The position numbers and the translations under genes are program-made. Positions 17,148-26,254 of a stretch of 64,000 nt of DNA are shown in pieces. The stretch's first letter is position 1. Each line of letters opens with the position of its first letter. The notes below the pieces were generated by a model. It was not told where the DNA came from and ran no database searches. It saw only the letters and a program-made list of their open reading frames with translations. This DNA comes from Chromobacterium haemolyticum (lineage in GTDB: Bacteria; Pseudomonadota; Gammaproteobacteria; Burkholderiales; Chromobacteriaceae): assembly GCF_002081825.1 (NCBI RefSeq), contig NZ_MUKU01000008.1, forward strand, positions 124,001-188,000, read 5' to 3'.

Positions 17148-18358
17148 AGCAAGACACTCCCGTTCAGCGCCCGCTGTGGCTGGCGCTGTCCATCATCCTG
17201 GTGGGCCTCAACCTGCGTCCCGCCCTCGCCGCCATCGGCCCTTTGCTGGATCAGTTGCGCCACGCCACCGGCATGAGCTTCAGCGACGCCTCCCTGCTAA
17301 CCACTCTGCCAGTGGCCACCATGGGCGCCGGCGCTTTTCTGGGCAGTTGGCTGGAACGCCGCGCCGGCGCGCGCCTGGGCGTGGCCCTCGCTCTGGCAAT
17401 GATCCTGCTGTCCAGCGCGCTGCGCTGGCTCCCCGCCAGCTTCGGCGCGCTGTTGGCCACCGCCTTGATGGCCGGCATCGGTATCGCGCTAGCCCAAGCT
17501 TTGATTCCCGGCTTCATCAAGCAGCATTTCCCGCATAAGGTCTCCGCGTTGATGGGCTTCTACATCACTGCCATCATGGGCGGCGCCTCGCTGGCCGCCG
17601 CCGGCGCGCCCTGGCTGGCCGCGCATAGCGCGCACTGGCAGAACGGGCTGGCCGCCTGGGCCGCGCTGGCCGTGCTGGCGCTGCCCTGCTGGCTGCTGAG
17701 CGCGCCGCGCGGCGCCCCCGGCGGCGGCTCCGCCGCCCGCTCGCCGCAATTCAGCCAGATCCCGCGCGCCTGGTTGCTGGCCTTCTATTTCGGCATCGGC
17801 ACCGCCGTGTACGCCAGCTCGCTGGCCTGGTTGCCAGCCTTGTTCGTGCAATTGGGATGGAGCCAGCAACAAGGCGGCCTGATGCTCAGCTTCATGACCG
17901 GCATGGAAGTGGTGTCCGGTCTGACCATTCCGCTGCTGTCAGCGCGCAGCCATGACATGCGCGGCTGGCTGACTCTGGTGCTGCTGGCGGTGCTGGCCGG
18001 CCTGCTGGGCATGGTGCTTGCGCCGCACGGCGGCCTGCTGTTGCTGTGGGTGGCACTGCTGGGCCTGGGCGTGGGCGGCCTGTTCCCGCTGACCATGATT
18101 CTGACGCTGCACCACTACGAAGACGCGCGCAACGCCGGCCAGCTGTCGGCTTTCGTGCAGGGGATCGGCTATCTGATCGCCGCTGTGGCACCGTTCGCCG
18201 CCGGCTGGATACGCGACGCCACCTCCAGCTTCAATCTGGCCTGGCTGTGCCTGGCGCTGTTGATCGCCAGCCTGCTGGTGCTGACCCGCCGCTTCGCGCC
18301 GCAGGGCTACGCCGAGGCGATGCAAAGCCCAACCGTCGCCGCCGCGCAAACCCGCTGA
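17144..18358 (+). CDS. MFS transporter, CynX/NimT type
   Basis: The 404-residue protein has about 12 membrane helices and opens with LWLALSIILVGLNLRPALAAIGPLL, the pattern of the CynX/NimT/YeaN subfamily, known for cyanate and 2-nitroimidazole transport. The substrate is not deducible. The ATG at 17144 overlaps the marR stop by 4 bases, which sets the start; an open frame further upstream lies inside marR. Confidence 0.88.
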   Translation: MKQDTPVQRPLWLALSIILVGLNLRPALAAIGPLLDQLRHATGMSFSDASLLTTLPVATMGAGAFLGSWLERRAGARLGVALALAMILLSSALRWLPASFGALLATALMAGIGIALAQALIPGFIKQHFPHKVSALMGFYITAIMGGASLAAAGAPWLAAHSAHWQNGLAAWAALAVLALPCWLLSAPRGAPGGGSAARSPQFSQIPRAWLLAFYFGIGTAVYASSLAWLPALFVQLGWSQQQGGLMLSFMTGMEVVSGLTIPLLSARSHDMRGWLTLVLLAVLAGLLGMVLAPHGGLLLLWVALLGLGVGGLFPLTMILTLHHYEDARNAGQLSAFVQGIGYLIAAVAPFAAGWIRDATSSFNLAWLCLALLIASLLVLTRRFAPQGYAEAMQSPTVAAAQTR

Positions 18359-18415
18359 CCCGCTGACCCCAGGGCGGCGCGCTGTGCCGCCCTGCAAGCC
18401 ACCAGGAGAAAGCAG

Positions 18416-18832
18416 ATGAGCAAAGCAGTCCCCTTCCACCTGAGCAATCCCGCCGGCCTCTACGACCCGGCGCCCAACGGCTATTCCCATCTGGCCATCG
18501 TCAACCCCGGCAGCCGCATGTTGCTGGTGGCCGGCCAGGGCGGCGAAAACGCCGCCGGCGAGCTGGCAGACGGCTTCGAGGAGCAAGTGCGCCAAGCCTT
18601 GGCCAATCTGCGCGCCGCCTTGGCTGCCGGCGGCGCCGATCTCGCCCACGTCGCCAAGCTGACGGTATTGATCGTCGATCACAGCGAAGCGAGGCTGCAC
18701 GCCTTCGGCGCGCTGCTGAGCGCCGCCTGGGGCGCGCTGCCGACGCCGACCTGCACGCTGATCCCGGTGCCGCGGCTGGCGCTGGACGGCATGCTGTTCG
18801 AGATCGAGGCCACCGCCTTCCTGCCTGCTTGA
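18416..18832 (+). CDS. RidA family protein
   Basis: The 138-residue protein is a member of the RidA (YjgF/YER057c/UK114) family, trimeric enzymes of which the best known hydrolyse reactive enamine or imine intermediates. Visible are LLVAGQGGENAAGELADGFEEQVRQALANLRAAL and the C-terminal PTCTLIPVPRLALDGMLFEIEATA. The catalytic Arg typical of true RidA (in the PxR segment near the end) is not clearly in place, so this may be one of the less defined subgroups. AGGAG precedes the ATG. It ends the marR-MFS run before a strong terminator. Confidence 0.85.
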   Translation: MSKAVPFHLSNPAGLYDPAPNGYSHLAIVNPGSRMLLVAGQGGENAAGELADGFEEQVRQALANLRAALAAGGADLAHVAKLTVLIVDHSEARLHAFGALLSAAWGALPTPTCTLIPVPRLALDGMLFEIEATAFLPA

Positions 18833-18844
18833 GTTAGCCGGCGC

Positions 18845-18878
18845 AAAAAAAAGCCCGCCTTCACGGCGGGCTTTTTTA
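18845..18878. terminator. Bidirectional terminator between ridA-like gene and flgT
   Basis: GCCCGCC pairs with GGCGGGC around TTCAC, flanked by A8 and T6. It serves both convergent units. Confidence 0.93.
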
Positions 18879-18891
18879 TTGGCGACAGGGA

Positions 18892-20163
18892 TTAACGTCG
18901 CGGCATGAAGCGCACATAGTCCCCTTCACTCACCTTGCCCTGCGACTGCACCGCGCCGACGGCGAAATTAGGCTGCACCTGGCTGATGATGACATCGCCG
19001 GCCAAGGTCTCCGGCACGCCCAGCTCTCGCCCGGAGATCAGATCCCGCACCGGTTGCGCGCTCTTGCGCTGGTAGACCAGGAATTTATCGCCAACGGCGA
19101 CGCCGTCCAGCGAGCCGGCATTGATATACACCTGGCGCGCGTCGACCAGTTTGACGATGCGGGCGGAGAACGGAATGCAAGAGATCACGTCGCCAATCCG
19201 GCTCACCGCCTGATCCAGCGCCCGGCTCACCGCCTGGCCGTAATCGCTCTGCCAGAACGCCGCCGAGGCGAACGGCCGCGGCGGGTTGGGCGTCACATCG
19301 CCCCGGGCCAACTCCGACACCCGCTCGCGGGCCAGCAAGGCGCCGGTCAGGGCGTCGTACACCCAGACTTCGGCGTCGAACTGGCGCTCGGTGGGCACGT
19401 ACTTGACCCCGCCGCCGAACAGGCCGGCGAACGGCCCGTTGTAGAAGGTGCCCTGCTGACTGGTGTTGTTGGACTCGTACAGCGATTTACGCAGCCCCTT
19501 GGCGGTAGCGCCGGTGGCGAGCACCCTTCCGGCCACCACGAACTGGGCGTCTTCGGATTGGCCGATGCGGCGGGCGATCTCCGCGCCGGCGGCCGGTTCG
19601 GCCACGCGCGAATCCGCCAGCACCGACACCGTATTGACGTCCAGCAGACTGTACATGCGGTTGGCGCCCAGCCGCCGCGACAGCTCGGTGGGCAGGCCGG
19701 TGGCCAGCTCCGGCATGTCTGACGCCTCCGCCGGGCGGTCCACCTGGAAATACGTGGTGACGATCTTGCGGCGCAGGCTGCGGCCCGGCGGCATCGCGCA
19801 GGCCGGCTCCTTGCCGCGCGCGGCGCCGGACGGCTTACCGGTGTCCACCTCCACCAACACATGGTAGAGCTTGCCCTGCTGGAACTCCTTCACCACCTTG
19901 ACCGCGCCCTGCGCCGGCGCCAGCGGCGTCAGCGAGCCGGACTCGCTGCTTTTGCCGTAATCTAGCCCCTGCGAAGCCTCTACTCGCGCGCCTTGGCGCA
20001 ACGCCACCATCTTGAGCGCGTCCTGCAGCGCCTGCTCGCGCGCGGCGGCGACGCCGTTGTCCAGCGAAGCCACGCCTTCGGCGCGCATGATCTCGGCGCC
20101 GGCCGGACAAACAAAAGCCGCCGCAAACGCGGCGGCCAACAGGGTACGGAAACGAAACCGCAT
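18892..20163 (-). CDS. flgT: Flagellar assembly protein FlgT-like
   Basis: The 423-residue exported protein resembles FlgT, which in Vibrio forms the H-ring around the basal body and helps stator assembly. It has a cleavable signal peptide (residues 1-23, ending CPAGAE) and the N-terminal AEGVASLDNGVAAAREQALQDALKMV typical of the family. The start codon ATG overlaps the flgP stop (ATGATG context at 20161-20166), so translation is coupled; the first ATG of the pair is also possible. No other flagellar gene is in the window. Confidence 0.8.
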   Translation of the reverse strand: MRFRFRTLLAAAFAAAFVCPAGAEIMRAEGVASLDNGVAAAREQALQDALKMVALRQGARVEASQGLDYGKSSESGSLTPLAPAQGAVKVVKEFQQGKLYHVLVEVDTGKPSGAARGKEPACAMPPGRSLRRKIVTTYFQVDRPAEASDMPELATGLPTELSRRLGANRMYSLLDVNTVSVLADSRVAEPAAGAEIARRIGQSEDAQFVVAGRVLATGATAKGLRKSLYESNNTSQQGTFYNGPFAGLFGGGVKYVPTERQFDAEVWVYDALTGALLARERVSELARGDVTPNPPRPFASAAFWQSDYGQAVSRALDQAVSRIGDVISCIPFSARIVKLVDARQVYINAGSLDGVAVGDKFLVYQRKSAQPVRDLISGRELGVPETLAGDVIISQVQPNFAVGAVQSQGKVSEGDYVRFMPRR

Positions 20164-20804
20164 CATTGAGCCATATAGTAGTTGCTGTTGTAGCGCGCCG
20201 CGCCGCAATTGCCCTCGGCGCACTGCAGGCCAGACGTGGCGTTTTCCTGCGAAGCCTTCATCACGCTGCCGGTCTTGTCCAGCGCCTGGCGGAACTGCTT
20301 GTAGAAATCCTGATCCAGCGTGATTTCGGCCACGGCCTCGCTGGTGCCGTCCGGCTTCATGCTGTTGGAAACGATGTTGACCCCGCGCAGATAAGCATCC
20401 ACATAAGTGCGGAAGCTGTCGCTGTTGGCGATCATATTCGATACCGAGCTATTGCCCACCAGCTTCATGCCCTGAACCTGTTCGGCGATGGCTCGGAAAG
20501 CGTCCAGCCGAGCGGCGCGCAGCGCCAGCAGCTTGCGCTGCGACGGCGTCAGACTGGAGGAGTACGGCGCCGCGCCGCTGCCCACCACCCGCACCACAAT
20601 GGGCTGATAGGGATTCACCTCCTTCACCACCACCTTGGGCGCTTCGGTTTCAATGCCAGGACCGACGAAACCGACGCCGCTCGGCGTCATCCCCGCGGCG
20701 GCGCGCGGCGCTTCGGCGGCCTGCGGCGGACGCTCGGCGGTGGCGCAGGCGGACAAGCCCAGCAAGACGGACAAAAAGCAGGCAATACTGGGAATCGTTT
20801 TCAT
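20163..20804 (-). CDS. flgP: Flagellar outer-membrane lipoprotein FlgP-like (LPP20 family)
   Basis: The 213-residue lipoprotein has a signal peptide with lipobox LSAC (Cys at residue 20) and an LPP20-type domain including LTPSQRKLLALRAARLDAFRAIAEQV (about 85-110). FlgP associates with the flagellar outer-membrane ring in Vibrio and Campylobacter. The gene is directly coupled to flgT. The C-terminal tail with two Cys residues is unusual and could form a disulfide. Confidence 0.8.
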   Translation of the reverse strand: MKTIPSIACFLSVLLGLSACATAERPPQAAEAPRAAAGMTPSGVGFVGPGIETEAPKVVVKEVNPYQPIVVRVVGSGAAPYSSSLTPSQRKLLALRAARLDAFRAIAEQVQGMKLVGNSSVSNMIANSDSFRTYVDAYLRGVNIVSNSMKPDGTSEAVAEITLDQDFYKQFRQALDKTGSVMKASQENATSGLQCAEGNCGAARYNSNYYMAQ

Positions 20805-20830
20805 GGCAAATACCGTTGGATATTGCTGGA

Positions 20831-20858
20831 ATTATGAAGCGATCTAAGCGAACGTCAA
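20831..20858 (-). promoter_or_regulatory. Candidate promoter for flgP-flgT
   Basis: On the minus strand TTGACG (20853-20858) and CATAAT (20831-20836) are 16 bases apart, ending 26 bases before the flgP ATG. It looks like a sigma-70 promoter; no sigma-28 or sigma-54 flagellar promoter was seen. Confidence 0.55.
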
Positions 20859-20913
20859 CCGCAACATCGGCATTCCCATGCAAAACTTGAATAAAAACAA
20901 AATCCCGCTCGCA

Positions 20914-21831
20914 TCAGCAAGCGCCTACGCCGGCCCGGTTCAACTGCCGGGCCGAGGAAAACCCGGCCGCCAACGCGGCCTTCTCCTTGGACAGGCCGGC
21001 GTCGCGCCACTGGCTGGCCAGCGCCAGCCGCAGCCCGGTGTGATAGTCATGCACCGATACCCCGGCGTGCTCGCGGAACAGCCGCGACAAATGCCTGGCG
21101 CTGACATGCACTTGGCCGGCCAAGTCCTCCACCCTCCAGCCGCGGGCCGGATCAGCGGCGATCAAGTCCTGCGCCTTGTGCACCGCCGGGTGCAAATGGT
21201 TGCGGTGCGTCAGCCACGGCGACAACTCCGGGTCCCCGGCGGAGCGGCGGAAATACACCACCATATGGCGTGCCACATCGCGCGCCAGCGCCGGCCCGGC
21301 GAGCTGCGCGATCAGTTGCAGGGCCAGGTCCACGCCGGCGGTGATGCCGGCGCTGCTGCTGACGAGCCCGTCCTGCACGAATACGCGGTTCTGCTGCACC
21401 CTGGCCTGCGGCGCCAATTGCTGCAAACGCTGCAGCAAAGTGTGGTGAGTGGTGCATTGACGGCCGTCCAGCAAACCGGCTTCCGCCGTCAGCAGGCTGC
21501 CGGAGCAAATACTGGCCACCCGCTGGCGGCTGGGATCCACCCTGCGGCGCAACCAACGCACGATCTCGCGCGCCTCCGGGCGCGCGTAAGCCTCGATCGA
21601 ATGCGCGGCGCCGCTGATCACCACCAACGCCTCGTCCGGCAGAACCTCAGGCAAGGGCGCCACGCCTTCAAGGCTCAGGCCCAGCGAGGTGGGCACGCCG
21701 GACGCCGGCGCGATGTAGTGCGACCGGAACGGCGCGCCCAGTTGCGCGGCGATGCGGAAAGCGTCGGCCGGGCCAGCCAGGTCCACCAGCAGCAGATTGG
21801 GCGGCAATACGAAAAAGATATCAAGCGCCAC
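20914..21831 (-). CDS. GlxA family AraC-type regulator with DJ-1/PfpI-like domain
   Basis: The 305-residue protein couples an N-terminal class I amidotransferase-like (DJ-1/PfpI) domain (residues 1-190, with ASICSGSLLTAEAGLLDGR holding the nucleophile-position Cys) to two AraC HTH motifs (about 215-300, with WRVEDLAGQVHVSARHLSRLF). Such proteins regulate metabolism of arginine, carnitine and similar compounds; the ligand here is unknown. The ATG lies inside the last codons of eamA (11-base overlap), so it is cotranscribed with the exporter. The second HTH ends abruptly, slightly shorter than in most relatives. Confidence 0.88.
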   Translation of the reverse strand: MALDIFFVLPPNLLLVDLAGPADAFRIAAQLGAPFRSHYIAPASGVPTSLGLSLEGVAPLPEVLPDEALVVISGAAHSIEAYARPEAREIVRWLRRRVDPSRQRVASICSGSLLTAEAGLLDGRQCTTHHTLLQRLQQLAPQARVQQNRVFVQDGLVSSSAGITAGVDLALQLIAQLAGPALARDVARHMVVYFRRSAGDPELSPWLTHRNHLHPAVHKAQDLIAADPARGWRVEDLAGQVHVSARHLSRLFREHAGVSVHDYHTGLRLALASQWRDAGLSKEKAALAAGFSSARQLNRAGVGAC

Positions 21832-22729
21832 GCGTCGCCGCTCCCGCGCGCAAGCGTGCCAGCCAGCGCGCGCCGAACACGTTCACCGCCAAACCGGCCA
21901 GTAGCAGCAAGCTGCCGGCGGCTTGCAGCGCGCTCAAGCGCTCATCCAGCAACAGACCGGACGCCAACACGCCCACCACCGGCACCAGCAGCGAAAACGG
22001 CGCGACCTTGCCGGCCGGATGGCGCGACAGCAATCTGCTCCATAAACCGTAGCCGAACAGGGTGGCGACAAAAGCCAGATAGGCCACCGCGAACCAGGCC
22101 TGCGGCGTGAAATGCCCCAGGGCGGCGGCGATGCGTTCGCCCCCCTCCAGCCACCAGGACAGCAGGAAGAACGGAATCGGCGGCACCAGGCTGGACCACA
22201 CCACCAGGCCCAGCGGTTGCACGCGGTAGCCGGCGCGGCCCATCTGCCTCACCACCACATTGGACAGCGCCCAGCTGAAGGCGGCGGCGATGGTCAGGCC
22301 CAGACCCACCGCCGTCATGCTGTCGCCCTTGCTCAGGCCGATCAGCGCCAGACCGCACAGGGCCAGCAGCAAGCCGGCCATCTGGCTGGCCTGCCAATGC
22401 TCGCGCAGCCACAAGCCGGCCAGGATCAAGGTGAAGAAAGCCTGTGATTGCAGCACCACCGAGGCGAGGCCGGCCGGCATGCCCAGCTTGATCGCGGTGA
22501 ACAGGCAGGCAAACTGGCCGACGCCCACGCAAAGACCATAAGCCAATAGATAGCGCCACGGCAGCGACGGCCTGCGGATGAAGAACAAGGCCGGCACCGC
22601 GGCCAGACAGAAGCGCAGGCCGCCCAGCAGCAAGGGCGGCACATCGGACACGCCCCATTTGATCACCACGAAGTTGACGCCCCACACCAGCACGATGGCC
22701 AACGCCTGCAGCAAATCACTCCACGGCAT
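21821..22729 (-). CDS. eamA: EamA-type DMT exporter
   Basis: The 302-residue protein has ten membrane helices in two EamA repeats and follows E. coli EamA (O-acetylserine/cysteine exporter) closely: VLVWGVNFVVIKWG, GMPAGLASVVLQSQAFFT, FSWALSNVVVRQMG, WSSLVPPIPFF and LLVPVVGVLASGLLLDERL. The start MPWSDLLQA at 22729 follows GGAGGC; the frame open upstream is not membrane-like. It overlaps the upstream DUF1737 gene by 14 bases and the downstream GlxA-type regulator by 11. Confidence 0.88.
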   Translation of the reverse strand: MPWSDLLQALAIVLVWGVNFVVIKWGVSDVPPLLLGGLRFCLAAVPALFFIRRPSLPWRYLLAYGLCVGVGQFACLFTAIKLGMPAGLASVVLQSQAFFTLILAGLWLREHWQASQMAGLLLALCGLALIGLSKGDSMTAVGLGLTIAAAFSWALSNVVVRQMGRAGYRVQPLGLVVWSSLVPPIPFFLLSWWLEGGERIAAALGHFTPQAWFAVAYLAFVATLFGYGLWSRLLSRHPAGKVAPFSLLVPVVGVLASGLLLDERLSALQAAGSLLLLAGLAVNVFGARWLARLRAGAATRGA

Positions 22730-22934
22730 CGTCGCCTCCTTGCGCCGACGCGCCCGGCCACACCACCGCCTGAGCGACAATGACGTGCTCGCCGTTGAAG
22801 GTTGCCGCCGGCGAACCGTGCAGCCGATAGTCCAAAGCCAGCGCCTCGCTGACGCGACGGCAGAAACCGGCGTCGTCCGGGCCGCTCAGCAGACGATAGG
22901 CCAGCATGCCGTCAGGGGGAAGGGTGGGCCGCAT
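22716..22934 (-). CDS. DUF1737 small protein
   Basis: The 72-residue product carries the DUF1737 pattern: AYRLLSGPDDAGFCRRVSEALALDYRLHGSPAATFNGEHVIVAQAVV. Function is unknown; the family is widespread in proteobacteria as a free-standing small protein. I chose the ATG at 22934; an upstream one at 22976 is possible. It overlaps eamA by 14 bases and so leads the small operon DUF1737-eamA-glxA-like. Confidence 0.75.
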   Translation of the reverse strand: MRPTLPPDGMLAYRLLSGPDDAGFCRRVSEALALDYRLHGSPAATFNGEHVIVAQAVVWPGASAQGGDDAVE

Positions 22935-23043
22935 GCAATTCTCCCATGGCTGCGCGGCGGGCCCTGCCCGCCGCATTCATTTTAGATAGCGCTTCACAGT
23001 ACCATCAGACAGTCGCGATGGCGACGGTCAAATACCCGCTCGC

Positions 23044-23595
23044 TCAGCGCGCCAGCTTGGCCAGCGCCTGCTCCACGCTGACGATATCGGCGAAGCGGCC
23101 GGCCAGCACCAGCTCGGTCTTGGCCCGGATTTCCGCCGGGCTGAACACCTGGCCGCTATGCGGATGAGTCATCGCGAAGGTCAACGTGGCCTCGGTGACG
23201 AAGTCCACCTCGTAACCCAGGTCGGACGCCACCCGGGTGGTGGTTTCGCAGCATTGCTCGGTGCGGATGCCGGACACGATTAAGCGCTGGACGCCGTGGC
23301 GGATCAGCCAGGGCTGCAGGCCGGAATCGGTCAGGGCGTTGTGCACGTGCTTGACGAAGGTGGCTGCCGGCCGGTGGCGCAGCCACTCCAGCGGCCGCAC
23401 CAGGCCGGACTCGGCGGAAAAAGCGTCGTCGCCGTCTTCGTGCAGGATGTTGATCACCGGCGCGCCCAGTCTCTCGGCACCGGCGATCAATTGCTGCAGC
23501 TTGTCCTGAAAGGCCGGAATCTCGTCTTCCTTCCAATACGGACGGTGGCGGAACGACTCTTGCGCGTCAATCACCAGCAAGGCGGTTTTCTTCAT
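23044..23595 (-). CDS. Isochorismatase-like cysteine hydrolase
   Basis: The 183-residue hydrolase has the family triad: Asp10 (LLVIDAQESF), Lys in TFVKHVHNAL and Cys in GIRTEQCCETTTR. Relatives act on isochorismate, nicotinamide, N-carbamoyl compounds or are uncharacterised; this one lacks marks of entB or pncA. GGGAG lies 8 bases before the ATG, which rejects an upstream start. Transcribed with the same direction as the neighbours but separated by about 70-110 bases on both sides. Confidence 0.85.
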   Translation of the reverse strand: MKKTALLVIDAQESFRHRPYWKEDEIPAFQDKLQQLIAGAERLGAPVINILHEDGDDAFSAESGLVRPLEWLRHRPAATFVKHVHNALTDSGLQPWLIRHGVQRLIVSGIRTEQCCETTTRVASDLGYEVDFVTEATLTFAMTHPHSGQVFSPAEIRAKTELVLAGRFADIVSVEQALAKLAR

Positions 23596-23665
23596 GGCGG
23601 TTTCTCCCTCGCGTCCAGGCCGGACGCTGTTGAACACAGCCCGAATGCTACGGACTCGCGCGCCT

Positions 23666-24373
23666 TTATTTAACGCTGATTACGGACAAGCCGCTGTCAA
23701 AAACGGACATCGTGCCCACCGCTTGCGGCGCCGCCGGCGCCGCCGCGATCTCGGCGGCCCTTGCCGGATCGCGCGGCTGGAACTCGTCGTACAACAGCCA
23801 CAGCGCAGTGGCGGCCATCAACACTCCCATGCTCAGATTGAAGCCCAATAGCGCGCGAGGGCTGGCGAGCCAAGCGCGCAAACGTTCGCCGGCCCAGGCC
23901 CAGACGCCGATGCAGGGCAGATTGACCACGGCGAACACCGCCGCCAGCATGGCCGCGCCCAGCCAGCGCTGACCATCCGCAGCCGGCATGAACAGGATGG
24001 CGGCGTTGATCACCATCACCCAGGCCTTGGGGTTGAGCCATTGAAACAGCGCCGCGCCGACAAAACCCAGCGGCCGCGCCGCCGCGCCCGCCTCCGGTTG
24101 GCCGGCGCGGGCGATCTTCCAGGACAGCCACAATAGATAAGCGCAACCCAGCAAGGCCAGCGGCAAGCGCGCGGCCTGGATGCCGTCCAGCAACAGCGAC
24201 AATAGGCTGCCCACCAGGAACACCTGGAAAGCGCAACCCAGGCTGATGCCCAGCATGTGAGGAATGGTGCGTCGAAAGCCGAAATTGACGCCGGACGCGG
24301 TCAGCATCAGATTATTGGGACCGGGGGTGATGGACATCACCGCCACGTAGGACAGTAGGGCGAATTCGGGCAT
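23666..24373 (-). CDS. LysE/RhtB family amino-acid exporter
   Basis: The 235-residue membrane protein begins MPEFALLSYVAVMSITPGPNN, the hallmark of LysE/RhtB exporters, and has about six helices, with GFVGAALFQWLNPKAWVMVI in the middle. The substrate is probably an amino acid or related amine. It carries an unusual 35-residue hydrophilic Ala/Pro-rich C-terminal tail after the last helix. It is divergent from a MocR regulator, a frequent pairing, and shares the CTGTCACC boxes with it. Confidence 0.88.
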   Translation of the reverse strand: MPEFALLSYVAVMSITPGPNNLMLTASGVNFGFRRTIPHMLGISLGCAFQVFLVGSLLSLLLDGIQAARLPLALLGCAYLLWLSWKIARAGQPEAGAAARPLGFVGAALFQWLNPKAWVMVINAAILFMPAADGQRWLGAAMLAAVFAVVNLPCIGVWAWAGERLRAWLASPRALLGFNLSMGVLMAATALWLLYDEFQPRDPARAAEIAAAPAAPQAVGTMSVFDSGLSVISVK

Positions 24374-24494
24374 GATGGGCTTCACTTTCTTGCTCCGCTC
24401 CGGCCGGCGGCGCGGTGTGGCGATACAAGGGGCCGACCCGGCCCCGCTTTCCCAATCCATGCTACGCAGCGGTGCGCGACGCCAACAGCCGCAG

Positions 24495-24544
24495 CTGTCA
24501 CCTTTCGCGGTGGTGACAGCGCGGCGTTTCCTCAAACTGTCACC
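24495..24544. promoter_or_regulatory. Three CTGTCACC boxes between lysE-type gene and mocR
   Basis: CTGTCACC occurs at 24495-24502 and 24537-24544, and inverted (GGTGACAG) at 24512-24519. The two direct copies are 42 bases apart, four helical turns. MocR proteins typically bind such direct or inverted repeats between themselves and a divergent target, so this is the likely operator for both genes. Confidence 0.6.
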
Positions 24545-24603
24545 ATCGCCTATCATGGGCACTGTGTCTGTCTACCGCCGCCCAAGCGCGGCAAGCTGTC
24601 CCC

Positions 24604-26052
24604 ATGGAACCCATTGTCGCCCCCCAAGCCCCCACGCTGTATCAGCAACTGGCCGACGATTTGTCGCTGGCCATCAAGCGCGGCACCCTCCCGCCCGGCG
24701 CCAAATTACCGTCGGTGCGGCGCACTTCGCAAAGCCGCCAGCTCAGCCTGAACACCGTGGTGGCCGCCTACCGGGTGCTGGAAGACCGCGGCTTGATCGA
24801 GGCCCGGCCGCAATCCGGCTACTACGTGCGGGCGCGGCTGCCGTCGCCGGCTCGCCCGGCGGCCACCCTCAGCAGCCCGGCCGCGCCCACTCGCCCACAG
24901 GTGCTGGGCCTGATCGACACCGTGCTAGAGGCGCAGCAGAACGAGGATTACATCGACCTGGCGCTGGCCTGTCCGCACGGAGGAGACTTCTATCCCGGCA
25001 GCAAGCTGGGCCGGCTGATGGGACAGATACTGCGCCGTCAGCCCGGCATGGTCAGCCGTTACGCGTTGCCGCCGGGCTCCTTGCGGCTGCGCACCCAGAT
25101 CGCGCGCCGCGGCCTGGAACTGGGCATGACCCTGCAGGCTCAGGACATCGTACTCACCCACGGTTGCATGGAAGCGCTGCAATTGGCGCTGCGCGCGGTG
25201 ACCCGGCCCGGCGACACCGTGGGCCTGGAATCGCCCACCTATTTCAACCTGCTGCCGCTGATCGCCAGCCTGGGTCTGAAAACGGTGGAAATCCCCACCG
25301 ATCCGCAAACCGGCCTGTCCATCGACGCGGTGGAGCTCTTGCTGGCGGAAAAGCGCATCAACGCGCTGGTGGCGATGCCCAATGTGCACAACCCGCTGGG
25401 CGCAACCATGCCGCTGGAAGCCAAGAAGCGGCTGGCGCGGCTGATCACCCGCCACCAGGTGCCGCTGATCGAGGACGCCTTGTACGCCGAGCTGCAGTTC
25501 GGCGACACCCTGGCGCCGGCGGTCAAGGCCTTCGACGAGGAAGGCTGGGTCATTGTCTGCTCCAGCTACACCAAGACGCTGGCGCCCGACTTCCGCATAG
25601 GCTGGATGGAAGGGGGCCGCTTTGGTCACGCGCTGCGCCAGCTCAAGTTCGCCTCCTCCGTGGCGGAGCCGGCGGTGCTGGCGGAAACCTTGGGCGCTTT
25701 CCTGGAGTCCGGCGGCTACGATCATCATCTGCGCGCGCTGAAGCGGCGCTACGCCGCCCACGTGGAGAAGGTGCGCGGCATGATCGCGCGCCACTTCCCG
25801 GCCGGCACCCACGCCACAGCGCCTTCCGGCGGCTTTCTGATCTGGGTGGAGCTGCCCGAGGACATCGACGCGGTGGAGTTGTTCCACGCCGCCATCGCGG
25901 AGAAGATCAGCATCATGCCCGGCCCGCTGTACTCCCCCAGCGGCCGCTATCCCAACGCCCTGCGGCTGTCCTGCTGCTATCCGCTGGACGACCGCTATCT
26001 GGCGGCGCTGGCGCGCGTCGGCGTTCTGGCCGGCCAGCTCCGGCGTTCATAA
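24604..26052 (+). CDS. MocR-type regulator (GntR HTH fused to PLP aminotransferase domain)
   Basis: The 482-residue protein has an N-terminal GntR winged helix (about 10-75, YQQLADDLSLAIKRGTLPPGAKLPSVR) and a fold-type I aminotransferase domain (about 105-480). The PLP lysine is in SSYTKTLAPDFRIGW near residue 323, and NVHNPLGATM and IEDALYAELQF are typical. MocR proteins use PLP adducts as signals rather than catalysing. The divergent LysE-type exporter is the most likely target. Confidence 0.92.
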   Translation: MEPIVAPQAPTLYQQLADDLSLAIKRGTLPPGAKLPSVRRTSQSRQLSLNTVVAAYRVLEDRGLIEARPQSGYYVRARLPSPARPAATLSSPAAPTRPQVLGLIDTVLEAQQNEDYIDLALACPHGGDFYPGSKLGRLMGQILRRQPGMVSRYALPPGSLRLRTQIARRGLELGMTLQAQDIVLTHGCMEALQLALRAVTRPGDTVGLESPTYFNLLPLIASLGLKTVEIPTDPQTGLSIDAVELLLAEKRINALVAMPNVHNPLGATMPLEAKKRLARLITRHQVPLIEDALYAELQFGDTLAPAVKAFDEEGWVIVCSSYTKTLAPDFRIGWMEGGRFGHALRQLKFASSVAEPAVLAETLGAFLESGGYDHHLRALKRRYAAHVEKVRGMIARHFPAGTHATAPSGGFLIWVELPEDIDAVELFHAAIAEKISIMPGPLYSPSGRYPNALRLSCCYPLDDRYLAALARVGVLAGQLRRS

Positions 26053-26254
26053 AACTCCGCCGGCAACGCCTCTGCGCGGCGGCGTCCGGGCAAACCCTCG
26101 CTTCATCGCGCGCGTAGAGCATCTTGAAGGCGCGCGAGGGGGTTATCGACCTCTCATATTGCTATTAAGTAGTTGGCCTTTTTGCAATCCACGCCTAACA
26201 ATTAAGCAAGACCTGAGCGCGCGCGCAGCGGGCTCGAGCGCAAAAAGAGACTTC

